From: Rodentibacter sp901420285
GTDB taxonomy: Bacteria; Pseudomonadota; Gammaproteobacteria; Enterobacterales; Pasteurellaceae
Direction: 5' to 3'
Assembly (NCBI RefSeq): GCF_041734645.1
Contig: NZ_CP162010.1
Coordinates: forward strand, 310,001 to 374,000
Length of the DNA: 64,000 bases
Shown here: one piece after another, positions 51,261-59,583 of the stretch
How the letters are laid out: every line of letters starts with the position of its first letter
How positions within the stretch are numbered: position 1 is the first letter of the stretch
The notes under the pieces: model-generated
Databases searched by the model: none
The model's input: the letters and a program-made list of their open reading frames with translations, nothing else
What the model was told of the DNA's origin: nothing
Position numbers and translations under genes: made by a program

Positions 51261-52337
51261 GTCTGGCGCTTGGACAATTCCTTCATTAACCTTAAATAAT
51301 TTCCCTGTTTCAACTTTCATTTCTTTTAATTGATCTTGCGTGATTGCGCTGACAAAAACTTGTGAGTCGCTTTGTTGTAAGCGTTCGGCAAGTAATGCGC
51401 GTTTGAATTGATCTAACTCGGAGGCGAAATCGTCAATTAAGAAAATGCAACGGCGCTGTTTTTCTTTCATTAAATGTTCGCCTTGGGCTAGACGTAAGGC
51501 ACACATGAGCAGTTTTAATTGTCCGCGAGAAAGTACGTCCTCAACCGGTAATCCGTTGGTCTTAAAACGAAAATCGGCTTTTTGCGGACCAGAAAAGGTG
51601 TAACCTAAAGCTTTATCGCGTTCAAAACTTTGTGCCAGTAAATCGCCGTATTCGGTATCTTTGTCCCAGCCTTGGTGGAAACTGACGTTGATTTCAATTT
51701 CAGGCAAAAATAATTGACAAGTTTGCTCGATTTTCGGGCGTAAGGCTTCGGCGTATTCCGTACGCCAGCGACTAACTTGATGAGCAAATTTAGCCAATTC
51801 TAAATCCCATACTCTTATTGCCGCATAAGGTTGTCGCTGGATCAGCACCGCATTGCGTTGTTTGAGTAGGCGATTGAGATTGCGCCATGCCGAATGGAAA
51901 CCAGAGTGATGATGAAATAACCCCCAATCTAAAAATGCGCGGCGAAAGCTTGGACCGCCGTTCAGCAAGGTTAAACCTTCCGGCGTAATCAGTTGCATGG
52001 GGAGAAGATGGGCAAGATCGGCGATTTTGTTGCCATCTTCGCCATTGATTTTCACGAGGGTATTGCCTTGGCGCAGTTTTTGTAAGCCTACCGACCATTG
52101 ATGCCGACTTTCTTGAATTTGTCCGAATAGGGTGAAATACGGTTCTTCGTAAGAAATAATGCGATTTGTCACCGTAGTTTTGAAGGAGCGGCCATGCCCC
52201 AAATAGAAAATCGCCTCTAACAGGCTGGTTTTACCGCTACCGTTGTTGCCGACCAAAAAGTTAAAGCCGGGAGCAAATTCTAGCTCCACGGCATTTAAAT
52301 TACGAAATTTTTCAACTAATAAGCGGGAAATGGCCAT
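51258..52337 (-). CDS. recF: DNA replication and repair protein RecF
   Basis: SMC-like ATPase that loads RecA at gaps, 359 residues. Walker A is in VGNNGSGKTSLLEAI, the signature-like LSRGQLKLLMCAL segment and Walker B region CIFLIDDFASELD follow. It starts one base after the dnaN stop and is last in dnaA-dnaN-recF; gyrB does not follow. A dispersed repeat core lies at 51845-51854 (R-N-A-V-L). Confidence 0.95.
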   Translation of the reverse strand: MAISRLLVEKFRNLNAVELEFAPGFNFLVGNNGSGKTSLLEAIFYLGHGRSFKTTVTNRIISYEEPYFTLFGQIQESRHQWSVGLQKLRQGNTLVKINGEDGNKIADLAHLLPMQLITPEGLTLLNGGPSFRRAFLDWGLFHHHSGFHSAWRNLNRLLKQRNAVLIQRQPYAAIRVWDLELAKFAHQVSRWRTEYAEALRPKIEQTCQLFLPEIEINVSFHQGWDKDTEYGDLLAQSFERDKALGYTFSGPQKADFRFKTNGLPVEDVLSRGQLKLLMCALRLAQGEHLMKEKQRRCIFLIDDFASELDQFKRALLAERLQQSDSQVFVSAITQDQLKEMKVETGKLFKVNEGIVQAPD

Positions 52338-52338
52338 C

Positions 52339-53439
52339 TTACAGACGCATCGGCATAATCACGTATTCGCTGCTACTGTCTTCACAATTTTCAATTAAGC
52401 AGCTGGATGAGGCGTCAGTTAAGCGAATGCGAACTTGTTGGCATTTTAGTGCGTTCAGTACGTCTAAAATGTAGGTGACGTTGAAGCCGACTTCCAATTC
52501 TTCACCGACATAAGCCACATCGACGATTTCCTCCGCTACTTCGTGTTCCGGGTTGGATGCGGTGATTTTAAGTTGGTTCTCGGTTAAATTTAAACGTACG
52601 CTGCGAACCCGCTCGTTAGACAAAATTGAGGCGCGTACAAAGGCTTGTTTTAATGCTTCCCAACTGCCTTCGACGATTTTCGTCGCATTGCGCGGTAATA
52701 CGCGACGGTAATCAGGAAAACGACCGTCAATTAATTTTGAGGTAAATACAATGTGGTTAAGGTGAATACGAAGGTTATTCGTGCCGATTTGTAAACGGGC
52801 CGGTTCGTCGCTCGTTTCAAGTAAACGATTAAGTTCTAGTACACCTTTACGCGGTAGAATTACTGCATGATTTTGTAATTCTTGTTCAAGGGCGATGGTA
52901 CAGACTGCAAGACGGTGACCGTCGGTTGCTACGGTACGCAGTAAATTGCCTTCAGTTTCGAACTTCATACCGTTTAAGAAATAGCGCGCATCTTGATTTG
53001 CCATGGAAAATTGGGTCGCTTCAATTAGGCGGCGCAAAGTGCTTTGCGGTAACTCAAAATCTACTTCCGATTGCCAATCTGTTAAGTTCGGATATTCTTC
53101 CGCCGGCAGTGTCGTGAGGTTAAATTTACTTCTGCCTGACTGTACGATGGCACGATCTTCTTCAAAACTGACGGTAATTTCAAACTCGTCGGACAATGTA
53201 CGGCAGATATCAAGGAATTTTTTTGCCGGAATTGTAAAACTACCGTTTGCAGTGGCGGAGGAAAGTTGGGTGCAGCTGGACAGTTCCACTTCCAAATCCG
53301 TTCCCGTGATGGTTAAGCGGTTGTCTTCGATGTGTAACAATACATTATTCAACACGGGAATGTTCGGGCGGCTGGTTAATACACCACAAACTTGCTGTAA
53401 GGGTTTTAAGAGATTTTCTCTTGAAATACTAAATTGCAT
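52339..53439 (-). CDS. dnaN: DNA polymerase III beta sliding clamp
   Basis: Ring clamp that tethers polymerase III, 366 residues with the three-fold clamp domain repeat. MQFSISRENLLKPLQQVCGV and the C-terminal YVIMPMRL are typical. It is nine bases from dnaA, in the same operon. Confidence 0.96.
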   Translation of the reverse strand: MQFSISRENLLKPLQQVCGVLTSRPNIPVLNNVLLHIEDNRLTITGTDLEVELSSCTQLSSATANGSFTIPAKKFLDICRTLSDEFEITVSFEEDRAIVQSGRSKFNLTTLPAEEYPNLTDWQSEVDFELPQSTLRRLIEATQFSMANQDARYFLNGMKFETEGNLLRTVATDGHRLAVCTIALEQELQNHAVILPRKGVLELNRLLETSDEPARLQIGTNNLRIHLNHIVFTSKLIDGRFPDYRRVLPRNATKIVEGSWEALKQAFVRASILSNERVRSVRLNLTENQLKITASNPEHEVAEEIVDVAYVGEELEVGFNVTYILDVLNALKCQQVRIRLTDASSSCLIENCEDSSSEYVIMPMRL

Positions 53440-53448
53440 GACGGCTCC

Positions 53449-54804
53449 TTATGCGGATAACGTGCGAATCAAGTTCGCCCAATCTTCTTGAATACTGTTG
53501 TCTTTTTCGCGGAATTTCGGTACTTCGCGGCAAGCGTTTAATACTGTGGTGTGATCGCGATCAAATGCGCGGCCGATTTCGGGCAAACTGCGGTTGGTCA
53601 ATTCTTTGGCTAATGCCATGGCAATTTGGCGTGGACGGGTAACTGAGCGTTGGCGGCTTTTTGATTTTAAATCCGAGACTTTAATGCGGTAGTATTCCGC
53701 GACGGTTTTTTGAATGTTATCAATCGTCACCAAACGTTCTTGCAACGCAAGAATATCTTTTAGCGTATCACGCACAAAGTCGATATTGATATCGCCACCT
53801 TTGAAATCTTGCATAGCTTTTACGCGGTTAAGCGCGCCTTCAAGTTCACGTACGTTAGTACGTAAACGTTGCGCAATAAAGAACGCCACTTCTTCAGGCA
53901 AATGCATGTGATGTTCTTCTGCTTTTTTCAGTAAAATCGCTACGCGAGTTTCCAGATCCGGTGGCTCAATGGCGGTAGTTAGGCCCCAACCGAAGCGGGA
54001 TTTTAAACGTTCTTCGATTTTTTCGATTTCTTTCGGATAGCGATCCGAAGTTAAAATAATTTGCCGACCGGTTTCAAATAAATTATTGAAAATATGGAAG
54101 AATTCTTCTTGTGTTTTCTCTTTTTCAGCAAAGAATTGGATATCATCCACCAGTAATGCATCCAACGAGCGATAAAACTTTTTGAATTGCTCCATATTGT
54201 TGTCACGCATGGCTTTTACCATGTGCTGCATGAAATTGTTGGCGTGAATGTAAAGTACTCGTGCATTCGGTTTGTTGGCTAAAATACCGTTGCCGATGGC
54301 GTGTAGTAAGTGAGTTTTACCTAACCCGGTGCCACCATATAAAAAGAATGGATTCGCTGCAGGTTCGCCTGGTGCTTGCGCAAGCTTTTGTCCTACTGCG
54401 CGTGCCAGTTGATTGGATTTCCCTTCAACAAAGTTTTCAAATAAATGTTTGGCATTGAGGTGCGATTCGAATTTTACTGGTTTTTCAATTTCTTGTTCAA
54501 AATCGACCGATGCTAATGGTTTGACAGGCGCTGTGGGCACCGCATTGGGAGCCGGTTTTACGCCTTCTTTAAGAATAATTTGTAAATTTGGATTTTGTGC
54601 GAGTGTTTGGCAAATTTGTTGAATTTGCACAAGGTAATGGGTCTCCACCCAGCCTTTGACGAACATGTTGGATGCGTAAAGGACAATTTGATCGTTGGAC
54701 ACCACATCCGCCTGTAGCGGGCGCAGCCAAGTGCTTAAATCGGTGGCGGAAACGTGATCTTGTAATTGAGAAAGGCAGTTTTGCCAAAGATTGGAGAGGC
54801 TCAC
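53449..54804 (-). CDS. dnaA: Chromosomal replication initiator DnaA
   Basis: Binds oriC and opens it, 451 residues. Domain I is at about 1-85, the linker domain II is short, and the AAA+ domain has GGTGLGKTHLLHAIG and LLVDDIQFF. Domain IV ends with the DnaA-box motif DRDHTTVLNAC. The start is GTG with AAGGA upstream. A dispersed repeat core lies in the linker (54537-54546, encoding P-N-A-V-P). No DnaA-box cluster lies upstream. Confidence 0.95.
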   Translation of the reverse strand: MSLSNLWQNCLSQLQDHVSATDLSTWLRPLQADVVSNDQIVLYASNMFVKGWVETHYLVQIQQICQTLAQNPNLQIILKEGVKPAPNAVPTAPVKPLASVDFEQEIEKPVKFESHLNAKHLFENFVEGKSNQLARAVGQKLAQAPGEPAANPFFLYGGTGLGKTHLLHAIGNGILANKPNARVLYIHANNFMQHMVKAMRDNNMEQFKKFYRSLDALLVDDIQFFAEKEKTQEEFFHIFNNLFETGRQIILTSDRYPKEIEKIEERLKSRFGWGLTTAIEPPDLETRVAILLKKAEEHHMHLPEEVAFFIAQRLRTNVRELEGALNRVKAMQDFKGGDINIDFVRDTLKDILALQERLVTIDNIQKTVAEYYRIKVSDLKSKSRQRSVTRPRQIAMALAKELTNRSLPEIGRAFDRDHTTVLNACREVPKFREKDNSIQEDWANLIRTLSA

Positions 54805-54942
54805 GATAAATTATCCTTAAGTATATTGCTATGCGTTTGTTATCGGATTCGCATTGAAACTGCGGTAAAAATTGCGGGGGATTTTACAATAATCTTGGGG
54901 AAAAATCTTCCATCGAGAAAAGGAAAAACACAAAAAGGTCGC

Positions 54943-54970
54943 TTGAGATTTTGTCTAAAATCCGTATAAT
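54943..54970 (+). promoter_or_regulatory. rpmH promoter, upstream
   Basis: TTGAGA (54943-54948) and TATAAT (54965-54970), 16 bases apart, followed by a GC-rich CGCCCCG. Confidence 0.65.
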
Positions 54971-55025
54971 CGCCCCGATTTTTAAAGGAACGGAAGACTA
55001 TTTTGCAGAAAATTCCTTTCTTTGT

Positions 55026-55054
55026 TTGACGAAGAGCCGATTTATGATTAGAAT
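55026..55054 (+). promoter_or_regulatory. rpmH promoter, downstream
   Basis: TTGACG (55026-55031) and TAGAAT (55049-55054), 17 bases apart, followed by CGCGC. Two tandem promoters suit a highly expressed ribosomal protein gene. Confidence 0.65.
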
Positions 55055-55102
55055 CGCGCTCTATTTTTTATTCACTCACAGTCTTGATTTAGGAAGATTA
55101 CA

Positions 55103-55237
55103 ATGAAACGTACATTTCAACCTTCTGTATTAAAACGTAGCCGTACTCACGGTTTTCGCGCTCGTATGGCAACTAAAAACGGCCGTCAAGTTTTAGCTCG
55201 TCGTCGTGCTAAAGGTCGTAAAAGTTTATCGGCATAA
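55103..55237 (+). CDS. rpmH: 50S ribosomal protein L34
   Basis: The standard 44-residue, Arg/Lys-rich L34 ([20 protein letters not shown], ending KGRKSLSA). Start ATG with a TAGGAAG ribosome site. It begins the conserved rpmH-rnpA-yidD-yidC run and is divergent from dnaA. Confidence 0.97.
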
Positions 55238-55249
55238 TCTCCATTTTTA

Positions 55250-55609
55250 GTGGTTACGCTAAACTTTCCTAGGGAGTTGCGTTTGTTGACTCCCACTCAA
55301 TTCAAAAATGTTTTTGAACAACCATTTCGAGCCAGCACTCCCGAAATTACCCTTCTTGCCCGTAAAAATGATCTTGAGCATCCCCGTTTGGGCTTAACCG
55401 TCGCAAAAAAATACTTAAAACGTGCCCATGATCGCAATCGTATTAAACGTCTAGTGCGTGAAAGTTTCCGTTTGTCACAGCATGCTTTGCCTGCATGCGA
55501 TTTTGTATTTGTGGCGAAAGCCGGCATCGGTAAACTTGATAATGCGACATTTCGTCAAACGCTGGAAAAATTATGGCAACGACACATTCGCTTGGCGCAA
55601 AAATCCTAA
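55250..55609 (+). CDS. rnpA: Ribonuclease P protein component
   Basis: Basic protein cofactor of the RNase P ribozyme, 119 residues. FPRELRLLTPTQFKNVFEQP and the RNR signature HDRNRIKRLVRESFR are conserved. GTG 55250 matches the start in homologues. It overlaps yidD by 37 bases in another frame. Confidence 0.95.
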   Translation: MVTLNFPRELRLLTPTQFKNVFEQPFRASTPEITLLARKNDLEHPRLGLTVAKKYLKRAHDRNRIKRLVRESFRLSQHALPACDFVFVAKAGIGKLDNATFRQTLEKLWQRHIRLAQKS

Positions 55610-55833
55610 TCGGTTTAATTCGGATTTATCAAGTTATCTTCAGTCCTTTAATCGGTTCTCGGTGCCGATTTTTTCCGACTTGTTCATGCTATGGCATTGA
55701 GGCGTTGAAAGCCCACGGCCTGTTAAAAGGTAGTTGGCTTACGTTTAAACGTGTATTAAAATGTCACCCCTTAAACGCCGGCGGGTTCGATCCCATTCCG
55801 CCGAAAATTAATAATAACCATGAGAAAAAATAA
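55573..55833 (+). CDS. yidD: Membrane protein insertion efficiency factor YidD
   Basis: Small amphipathic membrane-associated protein, 86 residues, that helps YidC-dependent insertion. The signature is CRFFPTCSCYGIEALKAHG followed by LKCHPLNAGGFDPIP. It begins inside rnpA and its stop overlaps the yidC start (TAATG). Confidence 0.94.
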   Translation: MATTHSLGAKILIGLIRIYQVIFSPLIGSRCRFFPTCSCYGIEALKAHGLLKGSWLTFKRVLKCHPLNAGGFDPIPPKINNNHEKK

Positions 55834-57452
55834 TGGATTCGAGACGTAGCCTGTTAGTGTTAGCACTACTTTTTATTTCTTTTCTTGTTTATCAACAATG
55901 GCAAATGGATAAAAATCCACCGCCTGCCGTTGAGCAAACATCTTCGATGGCTTCAGATGTGCCCGCAAGTTCTTCTTCGTCAGCACAAATTGCAGCTGAT
56001 TCAACGGTTAAAGGTCGTCTTATCACCTTAGAAAATGATGTGTTCCGTTTGAAAGTAGATACGTTAGGCGGCGATATCGTAAGTTCTGAATTATTAAAAT
56101 ATGATGCGGAATTAGATTCCAAAACTCCGTTCGTCTTATTAAAGAATACGCCTGAACAGGTTTATATCGCGCAAAGCGGTTTAATCGGTAAGAACGGGAT
56201 TGATACCAAATCCGGTCGAGTGCAATATCAAATTGAAGGCGATAATTTCAAATTAACGGAAGGACAAGATTCGCTTTTCGTGCCATTAACCTTTGAAAAA
56301 GAGGGTGTCACTTACCAAAAGATTTTCGTATTAAAACGCGGCAGTTATGAGGTGGGCGTGAATTATACGATTAACAATCAAAGCGGTGCTGAGATTGAAG
56401 TGGAACCTTACGGCCAGTTAAAACACACCTTAGTCGAAAGTTCCGGTAACGTAGCGATGCCGACCTACACCGGCGGTGCTTATTCTTCTTCAGAAACTAA
56501 TTATAAAAAGTATAGTTTCTCCGAGATGAAAGAGGCAAATCTTTCGATCGACACCAAAGCCGGCTGGATTGCGGTACTTCAACATTATTTCGTCTCTGCT
56601 TGGATTCCGAATCAAGATGTTAATAATCAACTTTATACCGTTACCGACAGCAAAAATAATGTTGCTTCCATTGGTTATCGTGGTCCGATCGTGACGATTC
56701 CGGCCGGCGCGCAAGAAACCATTTCAAGTTCCTTATGGACCGGTCCTAAATTGCAAAATGAAATGGCTAAAGTAGCAAATCACTTGGATTTAACGGTGGA
56801 TTACGGTTGGGCGTGGTTTATTGCAAAACCGTTATTTTTATTGTTGACCTTTATTCAAGGTATTGTATCCAATTGGGGCTTAGCGATTATTTGCGTAACT
56901 CTCGTGGTGAAAGCAATTTTATATCCGCTTACCAAAGCACAATATACTTCTATGGCGAAAATGCGTATGTTGCAGCCGAAATTGCAAGAAATGCGCGAAC
57001 GTTTCGGTGATGACCGTCAACGTATGAGTCAAGAAATGATGAAGTTGTATAAAGAAGAAAAAGTGAACCCGCTTGGTGGTTGTTTACCGATCCTTCTTCA
57101 AATGCCGATTTTCATTGCATTGTACTGGACATTTATGGAAGCCGTCGAACTTCGCCACGCACCGTTCTTCGGTTGGATTCAAGACTTATCCGCACAAGAT
57201 CCGTATTACATTTTGCCGATCTTAATGGGCGCTTCCATGTACTTGTTGCAGAAAATGTCACCGACTCCGGTAGCTGATCCGATGCAACAGAAAGTGATGA
57301 ATTTCATGCCGTTAATTTTTATGTTCTTTTTCCTTTGGTTCCCGGCAGGCTTGGTGTTGTACTGGTTGGTGTCTAACCTCATCACCATTGCACAGCAACA
57401 ATTAATCTACCGAGGATTGGAGAAAAAAGGATTACATTCCCGCAAGAAATAA
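55833..57452 (+). CDS. yidC: Membrane protein insertase YidC
   Basis: Inner-membrane insertase, 539 residues. Span 1 at 5-22 is followed by a large periplasmic beta domain (about 55-320). The conserved five-span core begins near residue 345, with CLPILLQMPIFIALYW and the late FMPLIFMFFFLWFPAGLVLYW. It is coupled to yidD. Confidence 0.96.
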   Translation: MDSRRSLLVLALLFISFLVYQQWQMDKNPPPAVEQTSSMASDVPASSSSSAQIAADSTVKGRLITLENDVFRLKVDTLGGDIVSSELLKYDAELDSKTPFVLLKNTPEQVYIAQSGLIGKNGIDTKSGRVQYQIEGDNFKLTEGQDSLFVPLTFEKEGVTYQKIFVLKRGSYEVGVNYTINNQSGAEIEVEPYGQLKHTLVESSGNVAMPTYTGGAYSSSETNYKKYSFSEMKEANLSIDTKAGWIAVLQHYFVSAWIPNQDVNNQLYTVTDSKNNVASIGYRGPIVTIPAGAQETISSSLWTGPKLQNEMAKVANHLDLTVDYGWAWFIAKPLFLLLTFIQGIVSNWGLAIICVTLVVKAILYPLTKAQYTSMAKMRMLQPKLQEMRERFGDDRQRMSQEMMKLYKEEKVNPLGGCLPILLQMPIFIALYWTFMEAVELRHAPFFGWIQDLSAQDPYYILPILMGASMYLLQKMSPTPVADPMQQKVMNFMPLIFMFFFLWFPAGLVLYWLVSNLITIAQQQLIYRGLEKKGLHSRKK

Positions 57453-57472
57453 TCTTTAGGGAATCGCAAGAA

Positions 57473-57497
57473 AGGCATCGTAAGGTGCCTTTTTTAT
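57473..57497 (+). terminator. yidC terminator
   Basis: AAGGCATC-GTAA-GGTGCCTT (one G-T pair) followed by TTTT. Confidence 0.82.
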
Positions 57498-57543
57498 ATC
57501 ATTAACAAATCGTGTTGGGACGTTCGTATCGTCCTATCGTTTT

Positions 57544-57555
57544 AGCACCGCATTG
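57544..57555 (+). repeat. Single dispersed repeat upstream of mnmE
   Basis: AGCACCGCATTG in the context TTTTAGCACCG; a partial copy AATGCGGT follows at about 57565 in inverse orientation. Confidence 0.75.
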
Positions 57556-57591
57556 GAAGTTCAAAATGCGGTCTTTTTTAAAGAGTCTTTT

Positions 57592-58950
57592 ATGAAAGAA
57601 ACCATCGTGGCGCAAGCCACTGCACCGGGACGCGGCGGAATCGGCATTTTAAGAATTTCCGGTCCGCAGGCCGGCGAAGTGGCGCAAGCCGTATTGGGCA
57701 AATGTCCGAAACCGCGTACGGCGGATTATTTACCGTTTAAGGATGCTGATGGCACCGCATTGGACCAAGGCATAGCACTTTATTTCAAAGCACCGCATTC
57801 CTTCACCGGTGAAGACGTGCTGGAATTACAAGGGCACGGCGGACAAGTGGTATTGGATTTATTGCTTAAACGTATTTTGCACATTGATGGCGTTCGCTTG
57901 GCGCGTCCCGGAGAATTTTCTGAGCAAGCTTTTTTGAACGATAAATTGGACTTGGCACAAGCGGAAGCTATTGCCGACTTAATCGATGCTACGTCAGAAC
58001 AAGCAGCGCGTTCTGCGTTAAAATCGTTGCAAGGTGAATTTTCAAATAAAATCAATGCGTTGGTTGATTCGGTAATTTATCTGCGTACTTATGTGGAAGC
58101 TGCAATCGATTTTCCGGACGAAGAAATCGATTTTTTAGCCGATGGCAAAATTGAAACTAATTTGTGCCAGATTATCGAACAGCTTGAGGACGTGCGTCGT
58201 GCAGCCAAACAAGGTTCGATTTTGCGCGAAGGCATGAAGGTGGTGATTGCCGGTCGTCCGAATGCCGGAAAATCCAGCTTGCTTAACGCCCTTGCCGGCC
58301 GCGAAGCAGCAATCGTTACGGATATTGCAGGCACCACGCGCGATGTATTGCGTGAACACATTCATATTGATGGTATGCCGCTGCACATTATCGACACGGC
58401 CGGGCTACGTGACGCGACAGATGAAGTAGAACGCATCGGAATTTCTCGAGCTTGGAACGAAATTGAACAGGCCGACCGCATTATTTTAATGCTAGATAGT
58501 AGCGAGCCGGAAAGCCGGGATCTTAGCAAAGCACGAGCGGAATTTTTGGCGAAATTGCCGACTGATATTCCGTTGACTATTGTGCGTAATAAAATTGATT
58601 TAAGCGGCGAAAGGGAAGGCGTAAGCGAAGAAGGCGGCTATCAAGTGATTCGTCTTTCCGCACAAAATCACAGCGGTGTGCAATTATTACGTGAGCATTT
58701 AAAGCAAGCGATGGGCTTTCAAACTGGGATTGAAGGCGGATTTTTGGCACGTCGTCGCCATTTGGAGGCGTTGGAAAAAGCGGCGGAACATTTGCAAATT
58801 GGTTTGCAGCAATTAACGGAATTTCATGCCGGTGAATTATTAGCGGAAGAATTGCGTTTGGTTCAAGGTAATTTAAGCGAAATTACCGGGCAATTCACTT
58901 CCGACGATTTGCTCGGCAATATTTTCAGTTCGTTTTGTATTGGGAAATAG
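57592..58950 (+). CDS. mnmE: tRNA modification GTPase MnmE
   Basis: With MnmG makes the cmnm5 group at wobble U34, 452 residues. An N-terminal tetrahydrofolate-binding domain (about 1-120) precedes helical parts and an inserted G domain with GRPNAGKSSLLNAL, DTAGLRD and NKID. The C-terminal CxGK is FCIGK. ATG 57592 gives MKETIVAQATAPGRGG; 13 upstream in-frame codons fall in the repeat region. It carries two dispersed repeat cores 38 bases apart (57752, 57790) in its first domain. Confidence 0.95.
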   Translation: MKETIVAQATAPGRGGIGILRISGPQAGEVAQAVLGKCPKPRTADYLPFKDADGTALDQGIALYFKAPHSFTGEDVLELQGHGGQVVLDLLLKRILHIDGVRLARPGEFSEQAFLNDKLDLAQAEAIADLIDATSEQAARSALKSLQGEFSNKINALVDSVIYLRTYVEAAIDFPDEEIDFLADGKIETNLCQIIEQLEDVRRAAKQGSILREGMKVVIAGRPNAGKSSLLNALAGREAAIVTDIAGTTRDVLREHIHIDGMPLHIIDTAGLRDATDEVERIGISRAWNEIEQADRIILMLDSSEPESRDLSKARAEFLAKLPTDIPLTIVRNKIDLSGEREGVSEEGGYQVIRLSAQNHSGVQLLREHLKQAMGFQTGIEGGFLARRRHLEALEKAAEHLQIGLQQLTEFHAGELLAEELRLVQGNLSEITGQFTSDDLLGNIFSSFCIGK

Positions 58951-58953
58951 AGC

Positions 58954-59520
58954 ATGAGTTTTTATACCTTATGGCTCATTGCATTGGGACTTTCAATGGA
59001 TGCTTTTGCCGTGTCGATTTCCAAAGGCTTGGCAATGCGCTCTTTTCGTTGGAAACAAGCGTTGAGCATCGCCTTTTGTTTCGGTTTCTTTCAAGCCTTC
59101 ATGCCGGCGATAGGGTATCTGCTCGGATCACAATTTAATAAGCTGATTCAATATTGGGATCATTGGATTGCTTTTGTGCTTCTTTCATTAATTGGCATGA
59201 ATATGATTCGCGAAGGTTTTCGCGATGAAGACGAACGTTCCGTCATCGAGTTTATCAGCTTAAAACGGTTATTTACGCTCGGCGTTGCAACCAGCATTGA
59301 TGCACTCGCCGTAGGAATTTCCTTTGCGTTTTTGAACGTGAATATTATTGAGGCACTTTGGATTATCGGTTTAACCACGTTAATGCTTTCTTTTGCAGGT
59401 GTAAAGAGCGGCCATTTTTTGGGAAGAACATTCAAAAGTAAAGCAGAAATTTTCGGTGGTTTAGTGCTAATTGTGATGGGCGTGAGAATCTTGTTTGAAC
59501 ACGGTGTTTTTGTATTTTAG
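58954..59520 (+). CDS. mntP: Manganese exporter MntP
   Basis: Putative Mn2+ efflux pump of 188 residues and six spans. Two related halves carry the metal-site Asp motifs GLSMDAFAVSISKG and TSIDALAVGISF. It starts three bases after the mnmE stop, so there is no room for the Mn-sensing leader found before mntP in E. coli, and expression is likely tied to mnmE. Confidence 0.92.
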   Translation: MSFYTLWLIALGLSMDAFAVSISKGLAMRSFRWKQALSIAFCFGFFQAFMPAIGYLLGSQFNKLIQYWDHWIAFVLLSLIGMNMIREGFRDEDERSVIEFISLKRLFTLGVATSIDALAVGISFAFLNVNIIEALWIIGLTTLMLSFAGVKSGHFLGRTFKSKAEIFGGLVLIVMGVRILFEHGVFVF

Positions 59521-59583
59521 GGTGAGATTTTTCTTACTTTCTATTATAATCGACGCAATTTTTGTCTTTTTAAAAGGGTAAAT

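Noticed and set aside
54805..55102. Possible oriC between dnaA and rpmH
   Set aside because: Only poor matches to TTATCCACA (for example TTATCCTTA near 54814), no cluster of boxes and no 13-mer array. The gap is explained by two rpmH promoters and the dnaA leader.
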